Shown here: positions 33,246 to 44,345 of the stretch, piece after piece | How the letters are laid out: each line of letters starts with the position of its first letter | Numbering within the stretch: position 1 is the stretch's first letter | NCBI RefSeq assembly: GCF_019175285.1 | Contig: NC_056523.1 | Location: forward strand, 199,722,352-199,786,351 | Origin: Sceloporus undulatus | Lineage: Eukaryota; Chordata; Lepidosauria; Squamata; Phrynosomatidae | Direction of reading: 5' to 3' | Length of the DNA: 64,000 nt | Made by a program: the position numbers and the translations under genes | Notes under the pieces: model-generated | Databases searched by the model: none | What the model saw: only the letters and a program-made list of their open reading frames with translations | What the model was told of the DNA's origin: nothing

Positions 33246-33854
33246 CCTCTTTGTTCTGAAGTCCTAAACAAATTGAGGACCAAGGGTTGGGAAGCACTGA
33301 TCCAGAATATGGAGATGAGATGGAACACCACTCCTCTGTTCCTGTTGATTATGGCAGCGCAGTTAAAAGTGGTGCACAGGCTGGTACACCTGGAGATGTC
33401 AGTGGAAAGGACCACTGCACATTGTACTCCCTGTTGTACAAACATTTTTGCTTTGATTCTTTTATTTTATAAAGACCTTCTACTTCATTCTAGTGATATT
33501 TGATAATACATACAGAAGCAATTTACTTCTTCCTCTTCTTCTTCTTTGAAATAGGTTAATGGCTAAAATGAATGGATGAAATTACAACTTTCCCCATTTT
33601 TTCCCATTTTTTTCTTTACTGACAAAAGATTCCATTCCTTTTCCTTCGCTATCACGTTTACCTGGCTTTATTCAAAACAGAATGTTCTGCAGAAGAAGGC
33701 ATTTGATGCTATAATTTCAGACAATATGTATGTGCAGCTTTTTTTTTGGAAAAATATTATTTTTATTTGTGCACATTCTTAAATTTGAATGCTACTGTAT
33801 TATCTAATTTCTCGAATATGGTATTGCAGCTTCCTCCAATTGCCAAATGTTTTA
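33246..33854. other. Noncoding stretch with a hAT end
   Basis: A hAT-Charlie-type terminus, accaagggttgggaagcactg in part, lies at about 33280-33300. The rest is T-rich and unrecognised. Confidence 0.4.
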
Positions 33855-35610
33855 GGATTTTGTTGTTGTTAGCTGCCCTGAAGTCGGATCCAACTCATGG
33901 CAACCCTGTGGATGAGACATCTCCAAGAATCCCTATCCTCCACTGCCCTGCCCAGATACTGCAAGCCCTTGCCCACAATTCCCCTGACTGAGACTAACCA
34001 TTTGGCATGTGGTCTTCCTCTCTTTCTTCTACAATCTACCTTTCCAAGCATTATTGTTTTTTCTAGTGATCTGTACCTTCTCATTATTTGGCTAAAGTAC
34101 GATAGTCTCAACTTGATCATCTTTGGCCCATTCCGCACGGGCCTTTGCGGCGCCCCCAACACGTAATAGGGGTTGGCTGAGGACCTAGCGTCCATACCAG
34201 CCTCACTCCTAGCACGTGACGGGGGTGTAAACATGGACGCACCCTATACACACGGGTGCGGCCATTTTTACGTGCCGGACGCTTAGCGTCCGCATGTAGC
34301 GTCGCGAAAATGACGCGTCGAGTGCACCATTGGCGCCCTCATCGCATCATTTCCACAACTCGAGAAGAAGCGCCATTTTGGTGCTTCTTTTTAGCTGCGC
34401 CGGGAAGCCTCGTGGTTTGGCCGCTGGGGCTTCTCGGCACAGCTAATGACAGCGCTAATGACTGTGGTCATTATTTTTCTTTTCTTTGTGTAACACGCCT
34501 TTGCTTCCAAGAAGAGCCCTGGTCTGATCCGTTCAAGAACCCATTTGTTTGTCTTCTTGGCTGTCCATGGTATCCCAAGTACTCCTCTACAGCACCACAT
34601 TTCAAGTGATTTGATTTTCTTTCTGTCTGCTTCCTTCACTGTCCAGCTCTCACATCCATACATGGTAATTGGGAATACAATGGCCTGAACAATTCTGACT
34701 TTAGTGGACAGTTGTATGTTTTTACTCTTCAAATGCTTTTCCATTTCTTTCATAGCTGCTCTTCTCATTCTTAGTCTTATTATTATTTTCTGACTGCATT
34801 CTCCATTCTGGTCAATGTCTGATCCTAGATATGGGGATTCTTTAACTATTTCAATTTCCTTGTTGTCAAGATTGAATTTGTGTATTTCTTCTGTGGTCAT
34901 TATTTTTCTTTTCTTTGTATTCAGCATCAGACCTGCTTTCACACTTTCATCTATGACTTTCCTTATTAACTTTTCCAATTCCTGATTGTTTTCTGCTAAT
35001 ATTATGGGGTCATCCACATATCTTAGGTTGTTAATGTTGCTTCCTCCCTCCCTTTTCTGATTCTAATTCTGCTTTTCTTATGATGTTTTCAGCATATAAA
35101 TTAAGTAATGTGATGGAATGCAGCCTTGCTTGACCCCTTTGCCTCTTGTGAACCACTTTGTTTCCCCAAATTCTGTTCTGACAGTGGCCTTTTGTCCTTG
35201 GTACAGATTCGATATCAGGACCATCAGATGTAGTAGCACCCCCTTGTCTTTGAGTGCATTCCATAGCTTTTTGTGATATACACAATCAAATGCTTGCTCT
35301 AGTCTATAAAACACATGCTGATTCGTTTTTGGAATTCTTTGGTGCACTCCATTAGCCATCGCATGTTAGCAATGCGGTAACTAGTGCCTCTTCCCTTTCT
35401 GAATCCTGCTTGCACATCTGGAATTTTTCTCTCCATGTATGGTTGGAGTCTATGTTGCAGAATTTTGAGCATTATTTTACTTGCATGTGAGATTAGTGCT
35501 ATTGTCTTATAGTTGCTACAGTCTTTTGTATCTCCTTTCTTTTGGATTGGTATGTATATGAGCGTTTCCAGTCTCTTGGCCACCACTTTGTTTTCTATAT
35601 TTGTTGGCAT
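33855..35610 (-). mobile_element. RTE/BovB LINE, 3' part of ORF2
   Basis: 5'-truncated LINE reading leftwards. Motifs in order: YIPIQKKGDTKDCSNY and ALISHASKIMLKILQHRL (35.5-35.6 kb), QAGFRKGRGTSYRIAN, a Y-V-D-D catalytic box near 35010-35022, NTKKRKIMTT, YLGSDIDQNGECSQ, FPITMYGCESWTVKEADR, then after a MITE the conserved end LEKTIMLGKVDCRRKRGRP and DRDSWRCLIH. Frame breaks at about 35.3 and 35.03 kb and the truncation make it inactive. The 3' end is the antisense (gttgttgtt)agctgccctgaagtc. A 375-bp MITE with a TTT duplication splits it at 34125-34499. Confidence 0.88.
34125..34499. mobile_element. CpG-rich Harbinger-like MITE inside BovB
   Basis: Very CpG-rich insert. Starts ggcccattccgcacgggcc and ends gtaacacgcc, with TTT at both sides. 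Removing it restores the BovB codon order E-A-K-M-I-K. Same family as 52121-52495 (shared gcgtccgcatgt, agtgcaccattggc, cattttggtgcttcttttt). Its right end contains 28 bp identical to the host LINE at 34891-34918. Confidence 0.8.
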
Positions 35611-36515
35611 ATTTCAGTTAACACAAACATTGCATCTGTCTCCCATGACAACTGGGGCTTATAGAATTTGTACTCCAAACAATTTGGAGAATGCTGTGTT
35701 GGAGAAGCCCCCCCCCCCCAAATCTCTCTGGGACAGATAGATGGGTGAGTAGGAAGCCCTACAGCCTGCAGTAGTATAGTCCCAAGAAAGCCATGCCATT
35801 TGGTTCTGTTAAGAAAATGGGCAAACTGAACTGACGGGCCAAACTCTTTCCTCCTCTGCTATAATCGTAAAGAAAATCTCTGGTTCCAAAGGGGACTTTA
35901 TTCCCCAGGGAAACAGCAGCTTTGGATGAACAATTTTGGTCAGAAGTGTAAAAGCGGGGAGGAACAATTAACACCTCCCTTTCCTGTTACTAAGATCCTT
36001 TCATTTATCAGCAGCCCCACCCAGCTGATACTGTTTGATTTTAAAAAGTAAAGCCTGCATGTTAAATGCAAACTCATTTGACTTTTGTTTTCTGAGAGAA
36101 ACCTCATCTTTTCTAACTTTTCTCAGAAAGACCAGCCCTGTTTCTAATTAACGGAGTGACAAAACAGTTGAGTTTGCAGCTCCTCTTTGTCAGCTACATT
36201 TGGAGCCAGAGCTGAAAACAGTCGATCACTGTTTCAAGGAGCTTTCAAGCTGAGTCTCATGAGGCTGCTTTACTTGTACAGTGATATATTCCTGGTATTA
36301 TCTAGCAAGGGCATGGACCAAATCACCACTCAAAGACAAGTATGCTTTTTTTGTGTGTGCGAGACAGAGTGGTGGAAGAAGTGCATGTATGCAATTAATT
36401 TGTGATAGCCATCATCATGATAAATTATTCCATATTTCTGATTTTTTAATGCAGTTAAAATGTATTTCCTCACTAACCCCATTGAGAGAAGATAATGCTG
36501 ATCAATAGGACTCCT
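35611..36515. other. Noncoding stretch, partly candidate regulatory
   Basis: A C12 run at about 35708-35719. 35985-36330 is repeat-free with tttcatttatcag, ttctaattaacgg and acaaaacag motifs and could be a conserved element (inferred). Confidence 0.4.
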
Positions 36516-36829
36516 CAGTGGCATCCTTGCTCCTGGTGTCACCTGGTGCAGGGGGTGGGGCTTCCAAGGGCAGCATGTGCTTCCTCCTCCCCATGCTGCC
36601 CTGTCCTTTTCCTGATGAGGAAAAGGATGAGATGGCATGGGTGTTTGTGTGTGGGGATGGACCACAGGGAGGGGGAGCACAGGGGGCACATGAGGGATAG
36701 CACATGGGAATGGCATGCAGAGATAGGGACCACACAGATGGTGTAGGTAGGGGGAGGGCCTGACCAGGTGTCACCCCTCTTCTGGGGTGTCACCTGCTGC
36801 AGGCCACATGGCCATTAGTGACACCACTG
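36516..36829. mobile_element. hAT MITE, CAGTGGYGTC family (copy 1)
   Basis: Termini cagtggcatcc and gtgacaccactg are inverted. The interior ctggtgtcacctggtgcagg / ttctggggtgtcacctgctg matches 55051-55470. Target duplications are not clear here. Confidence 0.7.
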
Positions 36830-36849
36830 GAACCACTCTAAAACAGAGC

Positions 36850-37197
36850 ATCTCCAGAAGAGTGTGACCAAAATGAGGAAACGTCTGGGAACCATATCTT
36901 GTGAGGAGAGGCTTAAGTTGCTCAGGGGCAAATAAAGTTAAGAGGTTACATAATAGCCATGTTTAAATATTTGAAGGGATGTCATATTGAGGATGGATCA
37001 AGCTTGTTTTCTGCTGCTCCAGAGTAGGACAGGGAGTAGGACATGGAGCAATAGGTTCTTACCACAGGAAAAGAGATAACACCTAAACATTAGGAAGAAC
37101 TTTCTGGTGGTTAGAGTTATCCAACAGTGGAATATGCTGTCTCAGAGTGTGGTAGAGTCCAGTGGTGTCACTAGGTTTGCCATCACCCGGTATGATA

Positions 37198-37234
<37 letters not shown>

Positions 37235-37832
37235 ACCACTGACCTCCTTTCATACTACACCATACAAAATCTTTAGTAATGTTTTTTGTATTAATGTTAC
37301 TCATTAATCTTAATTCCTGCATATTACTGAATGAAAGGGTAATAGTTGTGACATAAACTAGCACAATTCAAATTATACCTTTAAATTTTAATATCATAGC
37401 CTAAATGCATTTACATAGTTTCATGTGGTTGAAGTGAAAGGTTGGTAAAATGTGATGTTGGTAAAATTAGATTCTTTTTTTAAAAAAATAATATTTAAAA
37501 TTTAAAATCTGGAGCCTTTCCTTTCTCCTCCCACTAAGCTTCACACAATCTCTTCACCATTGTAAAGGGACACAGCCCATTTCTGTTGAAAGGCAGATGT
37601 TTGAGGAGCAGTGGTAAATCCACCCCCTCTTATGGTATCACTTGGTGTGGTCTGCATTCCCTGCACCCCTGTAGTGTTGCCACTAGTGGAATCGCCTTCT
37701 TTGAAAATTTCTAAACAGAGGCTAGATGGCCATCTGTCCAGAATATTTTGATTGTGTATTCCTGTATGGCAGGGATTCTACTGGATGTCCCTTATAGTCT
37801 CGTCCAACTCTATAAATCTATGAGAATAAGGA
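36850..37832 (+). mobile_element. CR1 LINE 3' end, split by a hAT MITE
   Basis: Sense CR1 3' sequence at 36850-37159 (tctgctgctccagagtagg, cattaggaagaactttctgg) continues at 37686-37832 (ctaaacagaggctagatggc, gtatggcaggg). The MITE at 37160-37685 with its duplication interrupts it. Confidence 0.8.
37160..37685. mobile_element. hAT MITE, CAGTGGYGTC family (copy 2)
   Basis: 526 bp. Termini cagtggtgtcactagg / gtagtgttgccacta; 8-bp duplications gtagagtc (37152-37159) and gtggaatc (37686-37693), 6 of 8 identical, within CR1. Contains an expanded (CA)n at about 37199-37232. It is the unoccupied counterpart of the Tigger-like insertion seen in the copy at 39158. Confidence 0.8.
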
Positions 37833-38847
37833 GGCTGACTCAGGGTTCATATGCTGCAGGAACAAGGGGCAGCAGTGAGGTATTGGAGAGAACTGCGTGT
37901 ACTATGTAGCCTGTCTTTGCATCCCAAGGTTCCCAAAATTCCCAATATTGTCAGCTTTAGTGGAGGACACCCAATATGCTTCAGCTGCATTGGATGACAC
38001 TATCATATGCTCTGTGTTGAAGAAAGTTCCTGCTGTCACTCTGGTCAGCTTCTGTATGTGGAATGGGAGGATGCAGCACTTTATCTTTATCTATTGTACA
38101 GACAGTACAATATTTTGGGTCAGCCCTGCAGCTAAAACTAGGGACTTGTGTTAACTATGCTTTATGTTAAGCATTCAAGATTTTGTTATCTTGCAGTATT
38201 TTAAGGATGTTTATTAACGATACCTATCCTTCCTGCAAGGAGTTTAAGGTGAAGTACATAGACATTATCCTATTTTTATCTTCATGATGATTTCCTAAAG
38301 TGGTTTAGGCAGGGAAAAGAATAAGTACCCAAGTCATGAAGCAGAGTTTCTTGGCTGTGGCTTAGAAGGGAAGTGAACCATGCTCTCCGCTGTCCCAGTC
38401 GAAGAAGCAGGCAATCTAGTAGCCTGCATTTGTTTTAGCCCATGGTCGGGGATTATGGAGACAAAACAGGGCCATGAGTGAAATAGTTTTCTCCTGCTGT
38501 TGTCACCTAGTATCTGGTATTTGGAGGCACAGAACTTCTGTTCCTAGAGGTAGTAAATATTATATACCTATCATGATTAGAAGCCAGGAGTCTAATGTCC
38601 TTTTAAAATCATCTAAGTAGGTGGCCTTTATTATATCCTGTGGTGACAATTCCACAGTTCTAGGCACTCTTATCTGTATTCTAATGTGTTAACAACGACC
38701 AGATTACATTCTCAGGATATTTCTCTTGGCATCAATTCTTTCATAAATTGTATCAGTAAAAAATAAGCATTCAGTAATTCAGTTTGTTATGGGTGGAGGA
38801 ATAGTGAGTAATAATGCTGATTTTTTTTTACTGTGAATTGTGTTTGT
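37833..38847. other. Noncoding stretch, nothing recognised
   Basis: No repeat or coding signal identified. Confidence 0.5.
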
Positions 38848-38992
38848 TGTTGTGTTCCTTCAAGTGGTTTCAGACTTATGGTGACCTTTAGATTAACCTA
38901 TCATGGGGCTTTCTGGGGCTGAGAGTGTGTAACTCGCCCAAGGTCACCCAGTGGGTTTCGATGACGAAGTGGAGAATTGAACCCTGATCATC
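38848..38992 (-). mobile_element. tRNA-derived SINE, partial
   Basis: Antisense copy: gttgttgtgttccttcaag, cttatggtgacc, gcccaaggtcacccagtggg, B-box complement gaattgaaccctg. Confidence 0.7.
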
Positions 38993-38994
38993 TG

Positions 38995-39157
38995 AGGCCC
39001 AGTCCAAATGGGCGCAATAGGATGCCCTCATCATGTGCAAGGGGTGGCACTTCTAGAGGCCCCTTGCCCGTGACTTGGCATCAAAATGGCAGCACCCTGT
39101 ACAGATGGCACCACCATCATTACGTGATGGATGCCTAGCATCCACACATCACGCCAT
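38995..39157. mobile_element. Harbinger-like MITE fragment
   Basis: aggcccagtccaaatgggcg then tagcatccacacatcacgcc resembles the 34125 and 52121 family; truncated by the hAT MITE that follows. Confidence 0.5.
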
Positions 39158-39965
39158 TATGTGGCATCCCTAGGGTTGGTATCACCCAGTGCATGGGTGA
39201 CTCATGGTGCCACAACCCCTGGTAATCTCTCCCACACAGCACCATACAGAATCCTTAGTAATGTTTTTTGTACAGTTGGCCCTCCTTATCCACATTTTTT
39301 TAATCCACAGATTAAAGCATCCACGGCTTGAAAATATTTAAAAAATGTATAAATTCCAAATAGCAAACTTTGATTTTGCCATTTTATATAAATGCCATTT
39401 TAAATAAGGGACACCATTTTGCTAATGGGATGCGAGGATCCATGGATTTTGTTATTCACAGGGGCTCCTGGAAGCAAACCCCAGCGGATACCTCAGGCTC
39501 ACTGTACTAATGTTACTTATAAATCGTAATTCCTATATATCACTGAACGTAATGGCAATAGTTGTGACAAAAACAACAAACAAAATTAAAATTATGCCTT
39601 TAAATTGCAGTATCATGCACAGAGCCTAAATGTACTTACATGTATATAACTATTTTACATGTTGTTAAAGTGCAAATTTGGTAAGATGTGATGTTTTTAA
39701 AGAAAATTTAACAAAAAATTAAATGCCAAATGTAAAATTTTAAAAATTGTAATTTGTTTTTTGTTTTTTGAAAAATGAGGCCTCTTCTTTCTCTTCCCAT
39801 TGAGCCTAACCTGACTCACCCCATCTGTTCTACTGAGCTCCAGCATTTTAATAGGATGCAGGCAAACACCACATGTTCTACCAAAGGGCAAATATATTGG
39901 GAACAATGGTGTCATGCCACTTTAGGATGTTACCTGGTGTGATCTGCATCTCCTTAATGATGCCC
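39158..39965. mobile_element. hAT MITE, CAGTGGYGTC family (copy 3)
   Basis: Matches 37160-37685 along its length (ggttggtatcaccc, atgttttttgta, gcctttaaatt, aaagggcaaa, atctgcat) with degraded ends. A Tigger-like MITE interrupts it at 39273-39504. Confidence 0.7.
39273..39504. mobile_element. Tigger/MER2-like MITE
   Basis: 232 bp. Inverted termini cagttggccctccttatcc / ggatacctcaggctcactg; TA on both sides (39271-39272, 39505-39506). The related hAT copy at 37160 retains the empty site with a single TA. Confidence 0.85.
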
Positions 39966-41225
39966 CTGCTATGCCATGCTGGCTCTCTGTGCACAATGTA
40001 GGTGCTACAAAATAAGAAATAAATGTACAGTATATTACAAGCAGAGACGTAAAAAACTTCACTTGTGGGGTTTTGCACAGCACACTAAAAAGCAGAGCAG
40101 GTCACTGAGCTGAGGTGTGGTGGTTGAAGACAACTGGTATCTCTTTGGCTAGCTCACAATGGGGCAATCCAGCCATACCTGTGCAATGTCCTTCTCTTGG
40201 TTTTTGTTAAAAGGAAGTGAGTAAATGAATGTAGAATATACATAAACTGCAACAAATTAAAACTGAGCCCTATGTTGCAGGCTGGGGCTAAAGCTTGGCC
40301 TCTGAAAACCCATTCAGGAATGTTTATATGTTTCACTTGCTGGAATAATTTTTTAAAATGCACACATAAAAGAACCAAAATAGCCCCCCCCATGTTAAAA
40401 TGTAACCATTATGTACTACATTGAAAGAGACGCAATACATGCTTGTAAGCCACTTTTACTTACCCTCAGTTGGAATGCAGAGATTTCAGAAACCAGAGCT
40501 TAGATCAATTACCTTTTTGGACCTTATTCTTTTTTTTTTTTACCTGTACAAAATAATTTCTAGGAAAGCTTCACAAATTGTGAATATCACCTAAGAAGTC
40601 TTCATTTTCTCCCACAGTGAGAAGAAAATTAAGGAGACCATTTGTTCTTGCATGTGAAGATGAAGAATGTGAGGCTTTTCATCCAGGTAGGATACACAGC
40701 CAATGTTTCTTATTTGTGAATACATGAGTAGAAATCATGCAAATGTTGGACTGCAAGCCCAAGAAACCTTAGCTAGGACAGCGAATAGTGAGGAATGTAC
40801 TATGGACTGGTGGTTGAGAGGAAGCAGCACTTTGACCAGGTATATATGAAATATTTGTCTTATTTTTCTCTGTGTTTCTGCCATGTCTTCACCTTCTGTT
40901 GCCTCTGCTGAACTGAATTTTGTGAATCAGTTCCATCTGACTGAGTGTTTATTGATCTATTGTGCTATACATTATTTAGACTTTAAAATATCACTCATCT
41001 TCTCAGTTTGCATGCCTTATTTTTCTACTCTTACTTATCAGGGATCTGCCCAAGTTCTGCTACCACAAGAGAAAAGGGGGAGATATGTCTGCAAGTGCTC
41101 TGTAAAGTTAATGGTAAAGGTTTCCCCTTTGATATGAATAAACAATGGGATTTATTTTTTTGTATTCTGAAACAAGCCCAATGGGTTTTAGCCTATGGAA
41201 GTATTTCAGTGGCTGTTTAAAAAGG
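39966..41225. other. Noncoding stretch with an exon-like segment
   Basis: No repeat recognised apart from T-rich runs. An exon-like 69-bp segment lies at 40618-40686. Confidence 0.45.
40618..40686 (+). other. Orphan exon-like segment (hypothetical)
   Basis: A pyrimidine-rich acceptor (ttcattttctcccacag) precedes, and a CAG|GTAGGA donor follows, a 69-bp stretch. One frame is open with two leading and one trailing base (symmetric phase 1), reading RRKLRRPFVLACEDEECEAF and two more residues. I do not recognise the peptide. It could be an exon of a long noncoding RNA, an unknown gene, or chance. Confidence 0.25.
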
Positions 41226-41745
41226 TTATATAAAAACAAATACAAATAGGAATGAATAAAAATCAAAAGGACAATGCATAATATATATAAAAACTATATA
41301 AAATAATTGCAATACTTTATCCTTTTTGTACATTGCTTCAAGCCTAAACATACCAATATATGAATATAGCAGAAGAACAGCCCTCACTTCCCTCTTCTCC
41401 CTGCTGTCTCCCTCTCCTTTTTCTTGACCATCTGTAAAATGATAATAAAAATGAAGCCTGGTTTTCTAGGTTTTTGTCAGTCCAGCAATTGAAATGAGAT
41501 TTTCTACTCTAGAAATTTCTGCTGCTAGTTTCATATATTGGTATGTATATGCTTCAAGCAATATACAAAAATTATAATGTATTATGTTTTATATAGATAT
41601 TATTATGTGTTGTCCTTTTGATTTTTAATTTGACATTTGTATTTGTATTTGTTTTTATATAGCTCCTGAAGAAGGCCATTGAAATACTTACATTGGCTGA
41701 AATGTGCTGGGCTAGTTTCACAATAAAAATAAAGACCATCTAAAG
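41226..41745 (+). mobile_element. Foldback element with Penelope-like 3' end
   Basis: Arms at 41226-41370 and about 41530-41665 are inverted (ttatataaaaacaaatacaa / ttgtatttgtttttatatag; cttcaagcctaaacatacc / ggtatgtatatgcttcaag). The right arm continues CTGAAGA (41666-41672) ... GAAA (41681-41684) ... ggctgaaatgtgctggg, the layout seen at the ends of hammerhead-bearing Penelope-like elements. Target duplication not found. Confidence 0.55.
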
Positions 41746-43444
41746 AGCATCTGGAGACATATCTCTGCTTCCTTGTGGATTCTGTTGTATTCTCTTCAGC
41801 ATTTGTGTCCTAAGTTCTCTTGCCACCTCTTTTATGAAAAGAAAGCACCATACTGCACACAGCTTTACAAAACCTCCTGCTTCCTGAAATTAGCAGCAAC
41901 AAAGAGAGCTTTGGGTAATGTTGGGATGGCTACAAATCTGACAAGCATGACCCCTACACAAAAACCAAATGGTTCTGGTGGATCCCCAGAGTATACCACA
42001 GGAGAAGGTATGCCTCATTGCCACATATTCAGGATGTAGCTGGCTCTGGAGCAATGTGCAAAACTGGGGCAGTTCTCCACTTCCTTAGGGTGGTGGAAAG
42101 TCAATGTGTTGTTCCTGACATAACACTACCTGTACTGCTGCCTAAGTCTGCCTAATGAGAGGGCCAGCACCTCTGTTTATAACAGTTGTTGTCAATGGAA
42201 GAAGGGGGCAACCAAAGATCCACAAGATGTAAAGGATCTCCAGCCACTCACAGTATGGCCCTAAAAGGCAGGGAGTTTCACCCACAATTCCTGATCATCT
42301 GGGCAGTGAGGAAGACCCCACTGTTCTGGTACTAGTATTAAGAGCTTTGGTCAGGTCTGACCAACAAATCACTGTTTTTTTTTTTCTTTAGGAGCAAAGA
42401 AACAGCAGTCTTACCAATGTGACTGGGGATCATTGATGAGGGGATCAGATCAAAGCCCACCACACTAACTCCCAGTAATAGTATAGCAACTTTGGTAGGG
42501 ACGGCTGGGAGCCAATATGATGAGCTTTGATCTGATATGCCCACCAACGATGCCCATGTTGCCAAGACCTCTGTTTCCTTACTCTTAATCGAGTCGGAGA
42601 AACAGTAATTTAATTTGAGATTGTATGGGGAATGGAAAGGCTTTAACTTCTTGCATGCCCAGCAATCCCATCCCTAGACTTCAGTGGATGGTAATAGGAG
42701 GTTTAAAACAGGCACTGCTAATGTTCATGCTGGATGATATTTGCGTTGTAGTCCAAAGAACACCATTTCCCCCCTCTACAGAAAGTTATAGCCCAAAGAA
42801 TACCTGGCTCTATTGCCAACTTGCTGGGATTTAGCTTGTCTTCTTACATGCTGATGCTTCTTTTTCCCATACATCCATGAAATTAGTGGCCAATATGGCT
42901 CTATGCAAAACCAGGTACTTCCTAAATGTCTGGCTCTGAGGAGTCCTAAGACTGAGGAATTGTGGGAAAATTTCTTTTTAATTCTCCAATCAGATGGGTA
43001 ACATACCTGGAACTGATACCAATGGGTGATGAGTTTCCAGCAAATCAAATCCCTTGATGACAAAGTCACTCCTAAATTGTGAATGAGAATATGATAAATC
43101 GGCCTTTAATCCCCCTCCCACAACTGTATTTTCACATCCCAAACTGTTTAAATAGAGGAGGGTTTTTTTTTTCTGTGATGAAGCAAATACTCAGAGTAAA
43201 GTTCAAGTTGTTTGTGCTGAACTGTGCTGACCCACAGCAAAAGCTGCCTGGATTTGAAATGTTTGTTTATTAAAGTTCACAGAAACAGATGTTCAGTGTA
43301 TTTTGGTTCCTCATTCAGTTGTTCAGTATTAATTTATGTCACTTCTTTCATTTTACTTAGCTTCTTATTTCATTACTTGGTGAATCTTATGGAATCCTAT
43401 TAAATACTGAGTGCTATTTTGGGCATGCATTAAGCTTAAGTGAT
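41746..43444. other. Noncoding stretch with a 32-bp hairpin
   Basis: No gene recognised. Contains the inverted repeat at 42444-42536. Confidence 0.5.
42444..42536 (-). repeat. 32-bp hairpin, wobble-paired on the minus strand
   Basis: Arms 42444-42475 and 42505-42536, 29-nt loop, 26 of 32 identical as inverted repeats. All six differences become G-U pairs if the minus strand is transcribed. No family recognised. Confidence 0.7.
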
Positions 43445-43635
43445 CAGCCAGTGTGGTATAGTGGTAAAAGCACTAGGATGATGACTCTGGAGATCAGGGT
43501 TCAAATCCCTGCTCAGCCATGGAAACCCACTGGATGGCCTTGGGCAAGTCACACACTTTCAGCTTCAGAAAATCTCATGAAAGGTTCACCTTAGGGTCTG
43601 CATAAATCAGAACTTGAATGTACACATTAACAACA
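43445..43635 (+). mobile_element. tRNA-derived SINE
   Basis: gccagtgtggtatagtggta head, B-box-like gggttcaaatccc, ggccttgggcaagtcacac; internally deleted, tail (AACAA). Confidence 0.8.
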
Positions 43636-43798
43636 ATCTAGATTAACTAAACATATTGAGTGGGGGAATACACTACCTTCACCTTCTTGTTGTTGCTTCT
43701 CATGTGGTCATTCATAGTTCCCTGTCACATGGAGAATCTTCCTAGATAGCGGATACTCATCTTTTCAGAATGTCATTCTCCACATTTGGAGAGTCTTA

Positions 43799-44069
43799 GG
43801 GGCAGTACACATGGGCTGTGAAATGCCTCCCCTCTTTGCTGTGCCGCGTTGCCACAACAACCAAACAGGGCAGCAACACTGTGCAGCAAAAAAGGAGACG
43901 CCTAGAGTGGGTCCTTTTTGCGGCGCAATCAGGGCTGCATCGCAGCCCTTATGATGCCACTTCCACCAGAGGCCTGGACAGGGCCACAGTCTTGTGACGT
44001 AATGGAACCAATATTAGGGATCAGTGCATATAGATGATGTGTAGTAGTGAGCCCCGTGTGTACCACCCA
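43799..44069. mobile_element. Harbinger-like MITE with TTA duplication
   Basis: Inverted termini ggggcagtacacatggg / cccgtgtgtaccaccca with TTA duplicated at both sides (43796-43798, 44070-44072). GC-rich interior with paired gcagcaaaaaaggag / tcctttttgcggcg. Confidence 0.75.
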
Positions 44070-44254
44070 TTAAAAGTGAAGATAGAAGGAATCAAAATAG
44101 CATTCTTCACCTTCTTGCATGTTTATCTAAAGTAAATTACAGAATGCCTGAATAGGGCTATGTGAAGTTGTATAGGGTATACCTCAGTTAATGAAGTAGA
44201 TGTGCTCCTGGGTGTTACTTCTTTAATAGAAAATGTGGTACCAAAGACAGAAAT

Positions 44255-44345
44255 AATATGGAAAGAATAGGGACAGGTTCTTACAGCATAAAAAAGAAGA
44301 GCGCTTCAACGTGTTTCAGCAAACTTGCTTTTGAAAATTAACAAT
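44255..44345 (-). mobile_element. Penelope-like end with hammerhead-like core
   Basis: Read on the minus strand: AGCAA-GU-UUGCU stem, then GAAACACGTTGAAGCG (plus-strand 44303-44329), close to the GAAACGCGTT signature of Penelope-like ends. The expected CTGANGA box just upstream is degraded. Confidence 0.4.

Noticed and set aside
34125-34499. CpG island or promoter
   Set aside because: CpG richness is explained by the MITE; BovB sequence continues on both sides with a target duplication.
34391-35017. 208-codon frame as a host gene
   Set aside because: It is BovB reverse transcriptase fused by read-through to MITE sequence.
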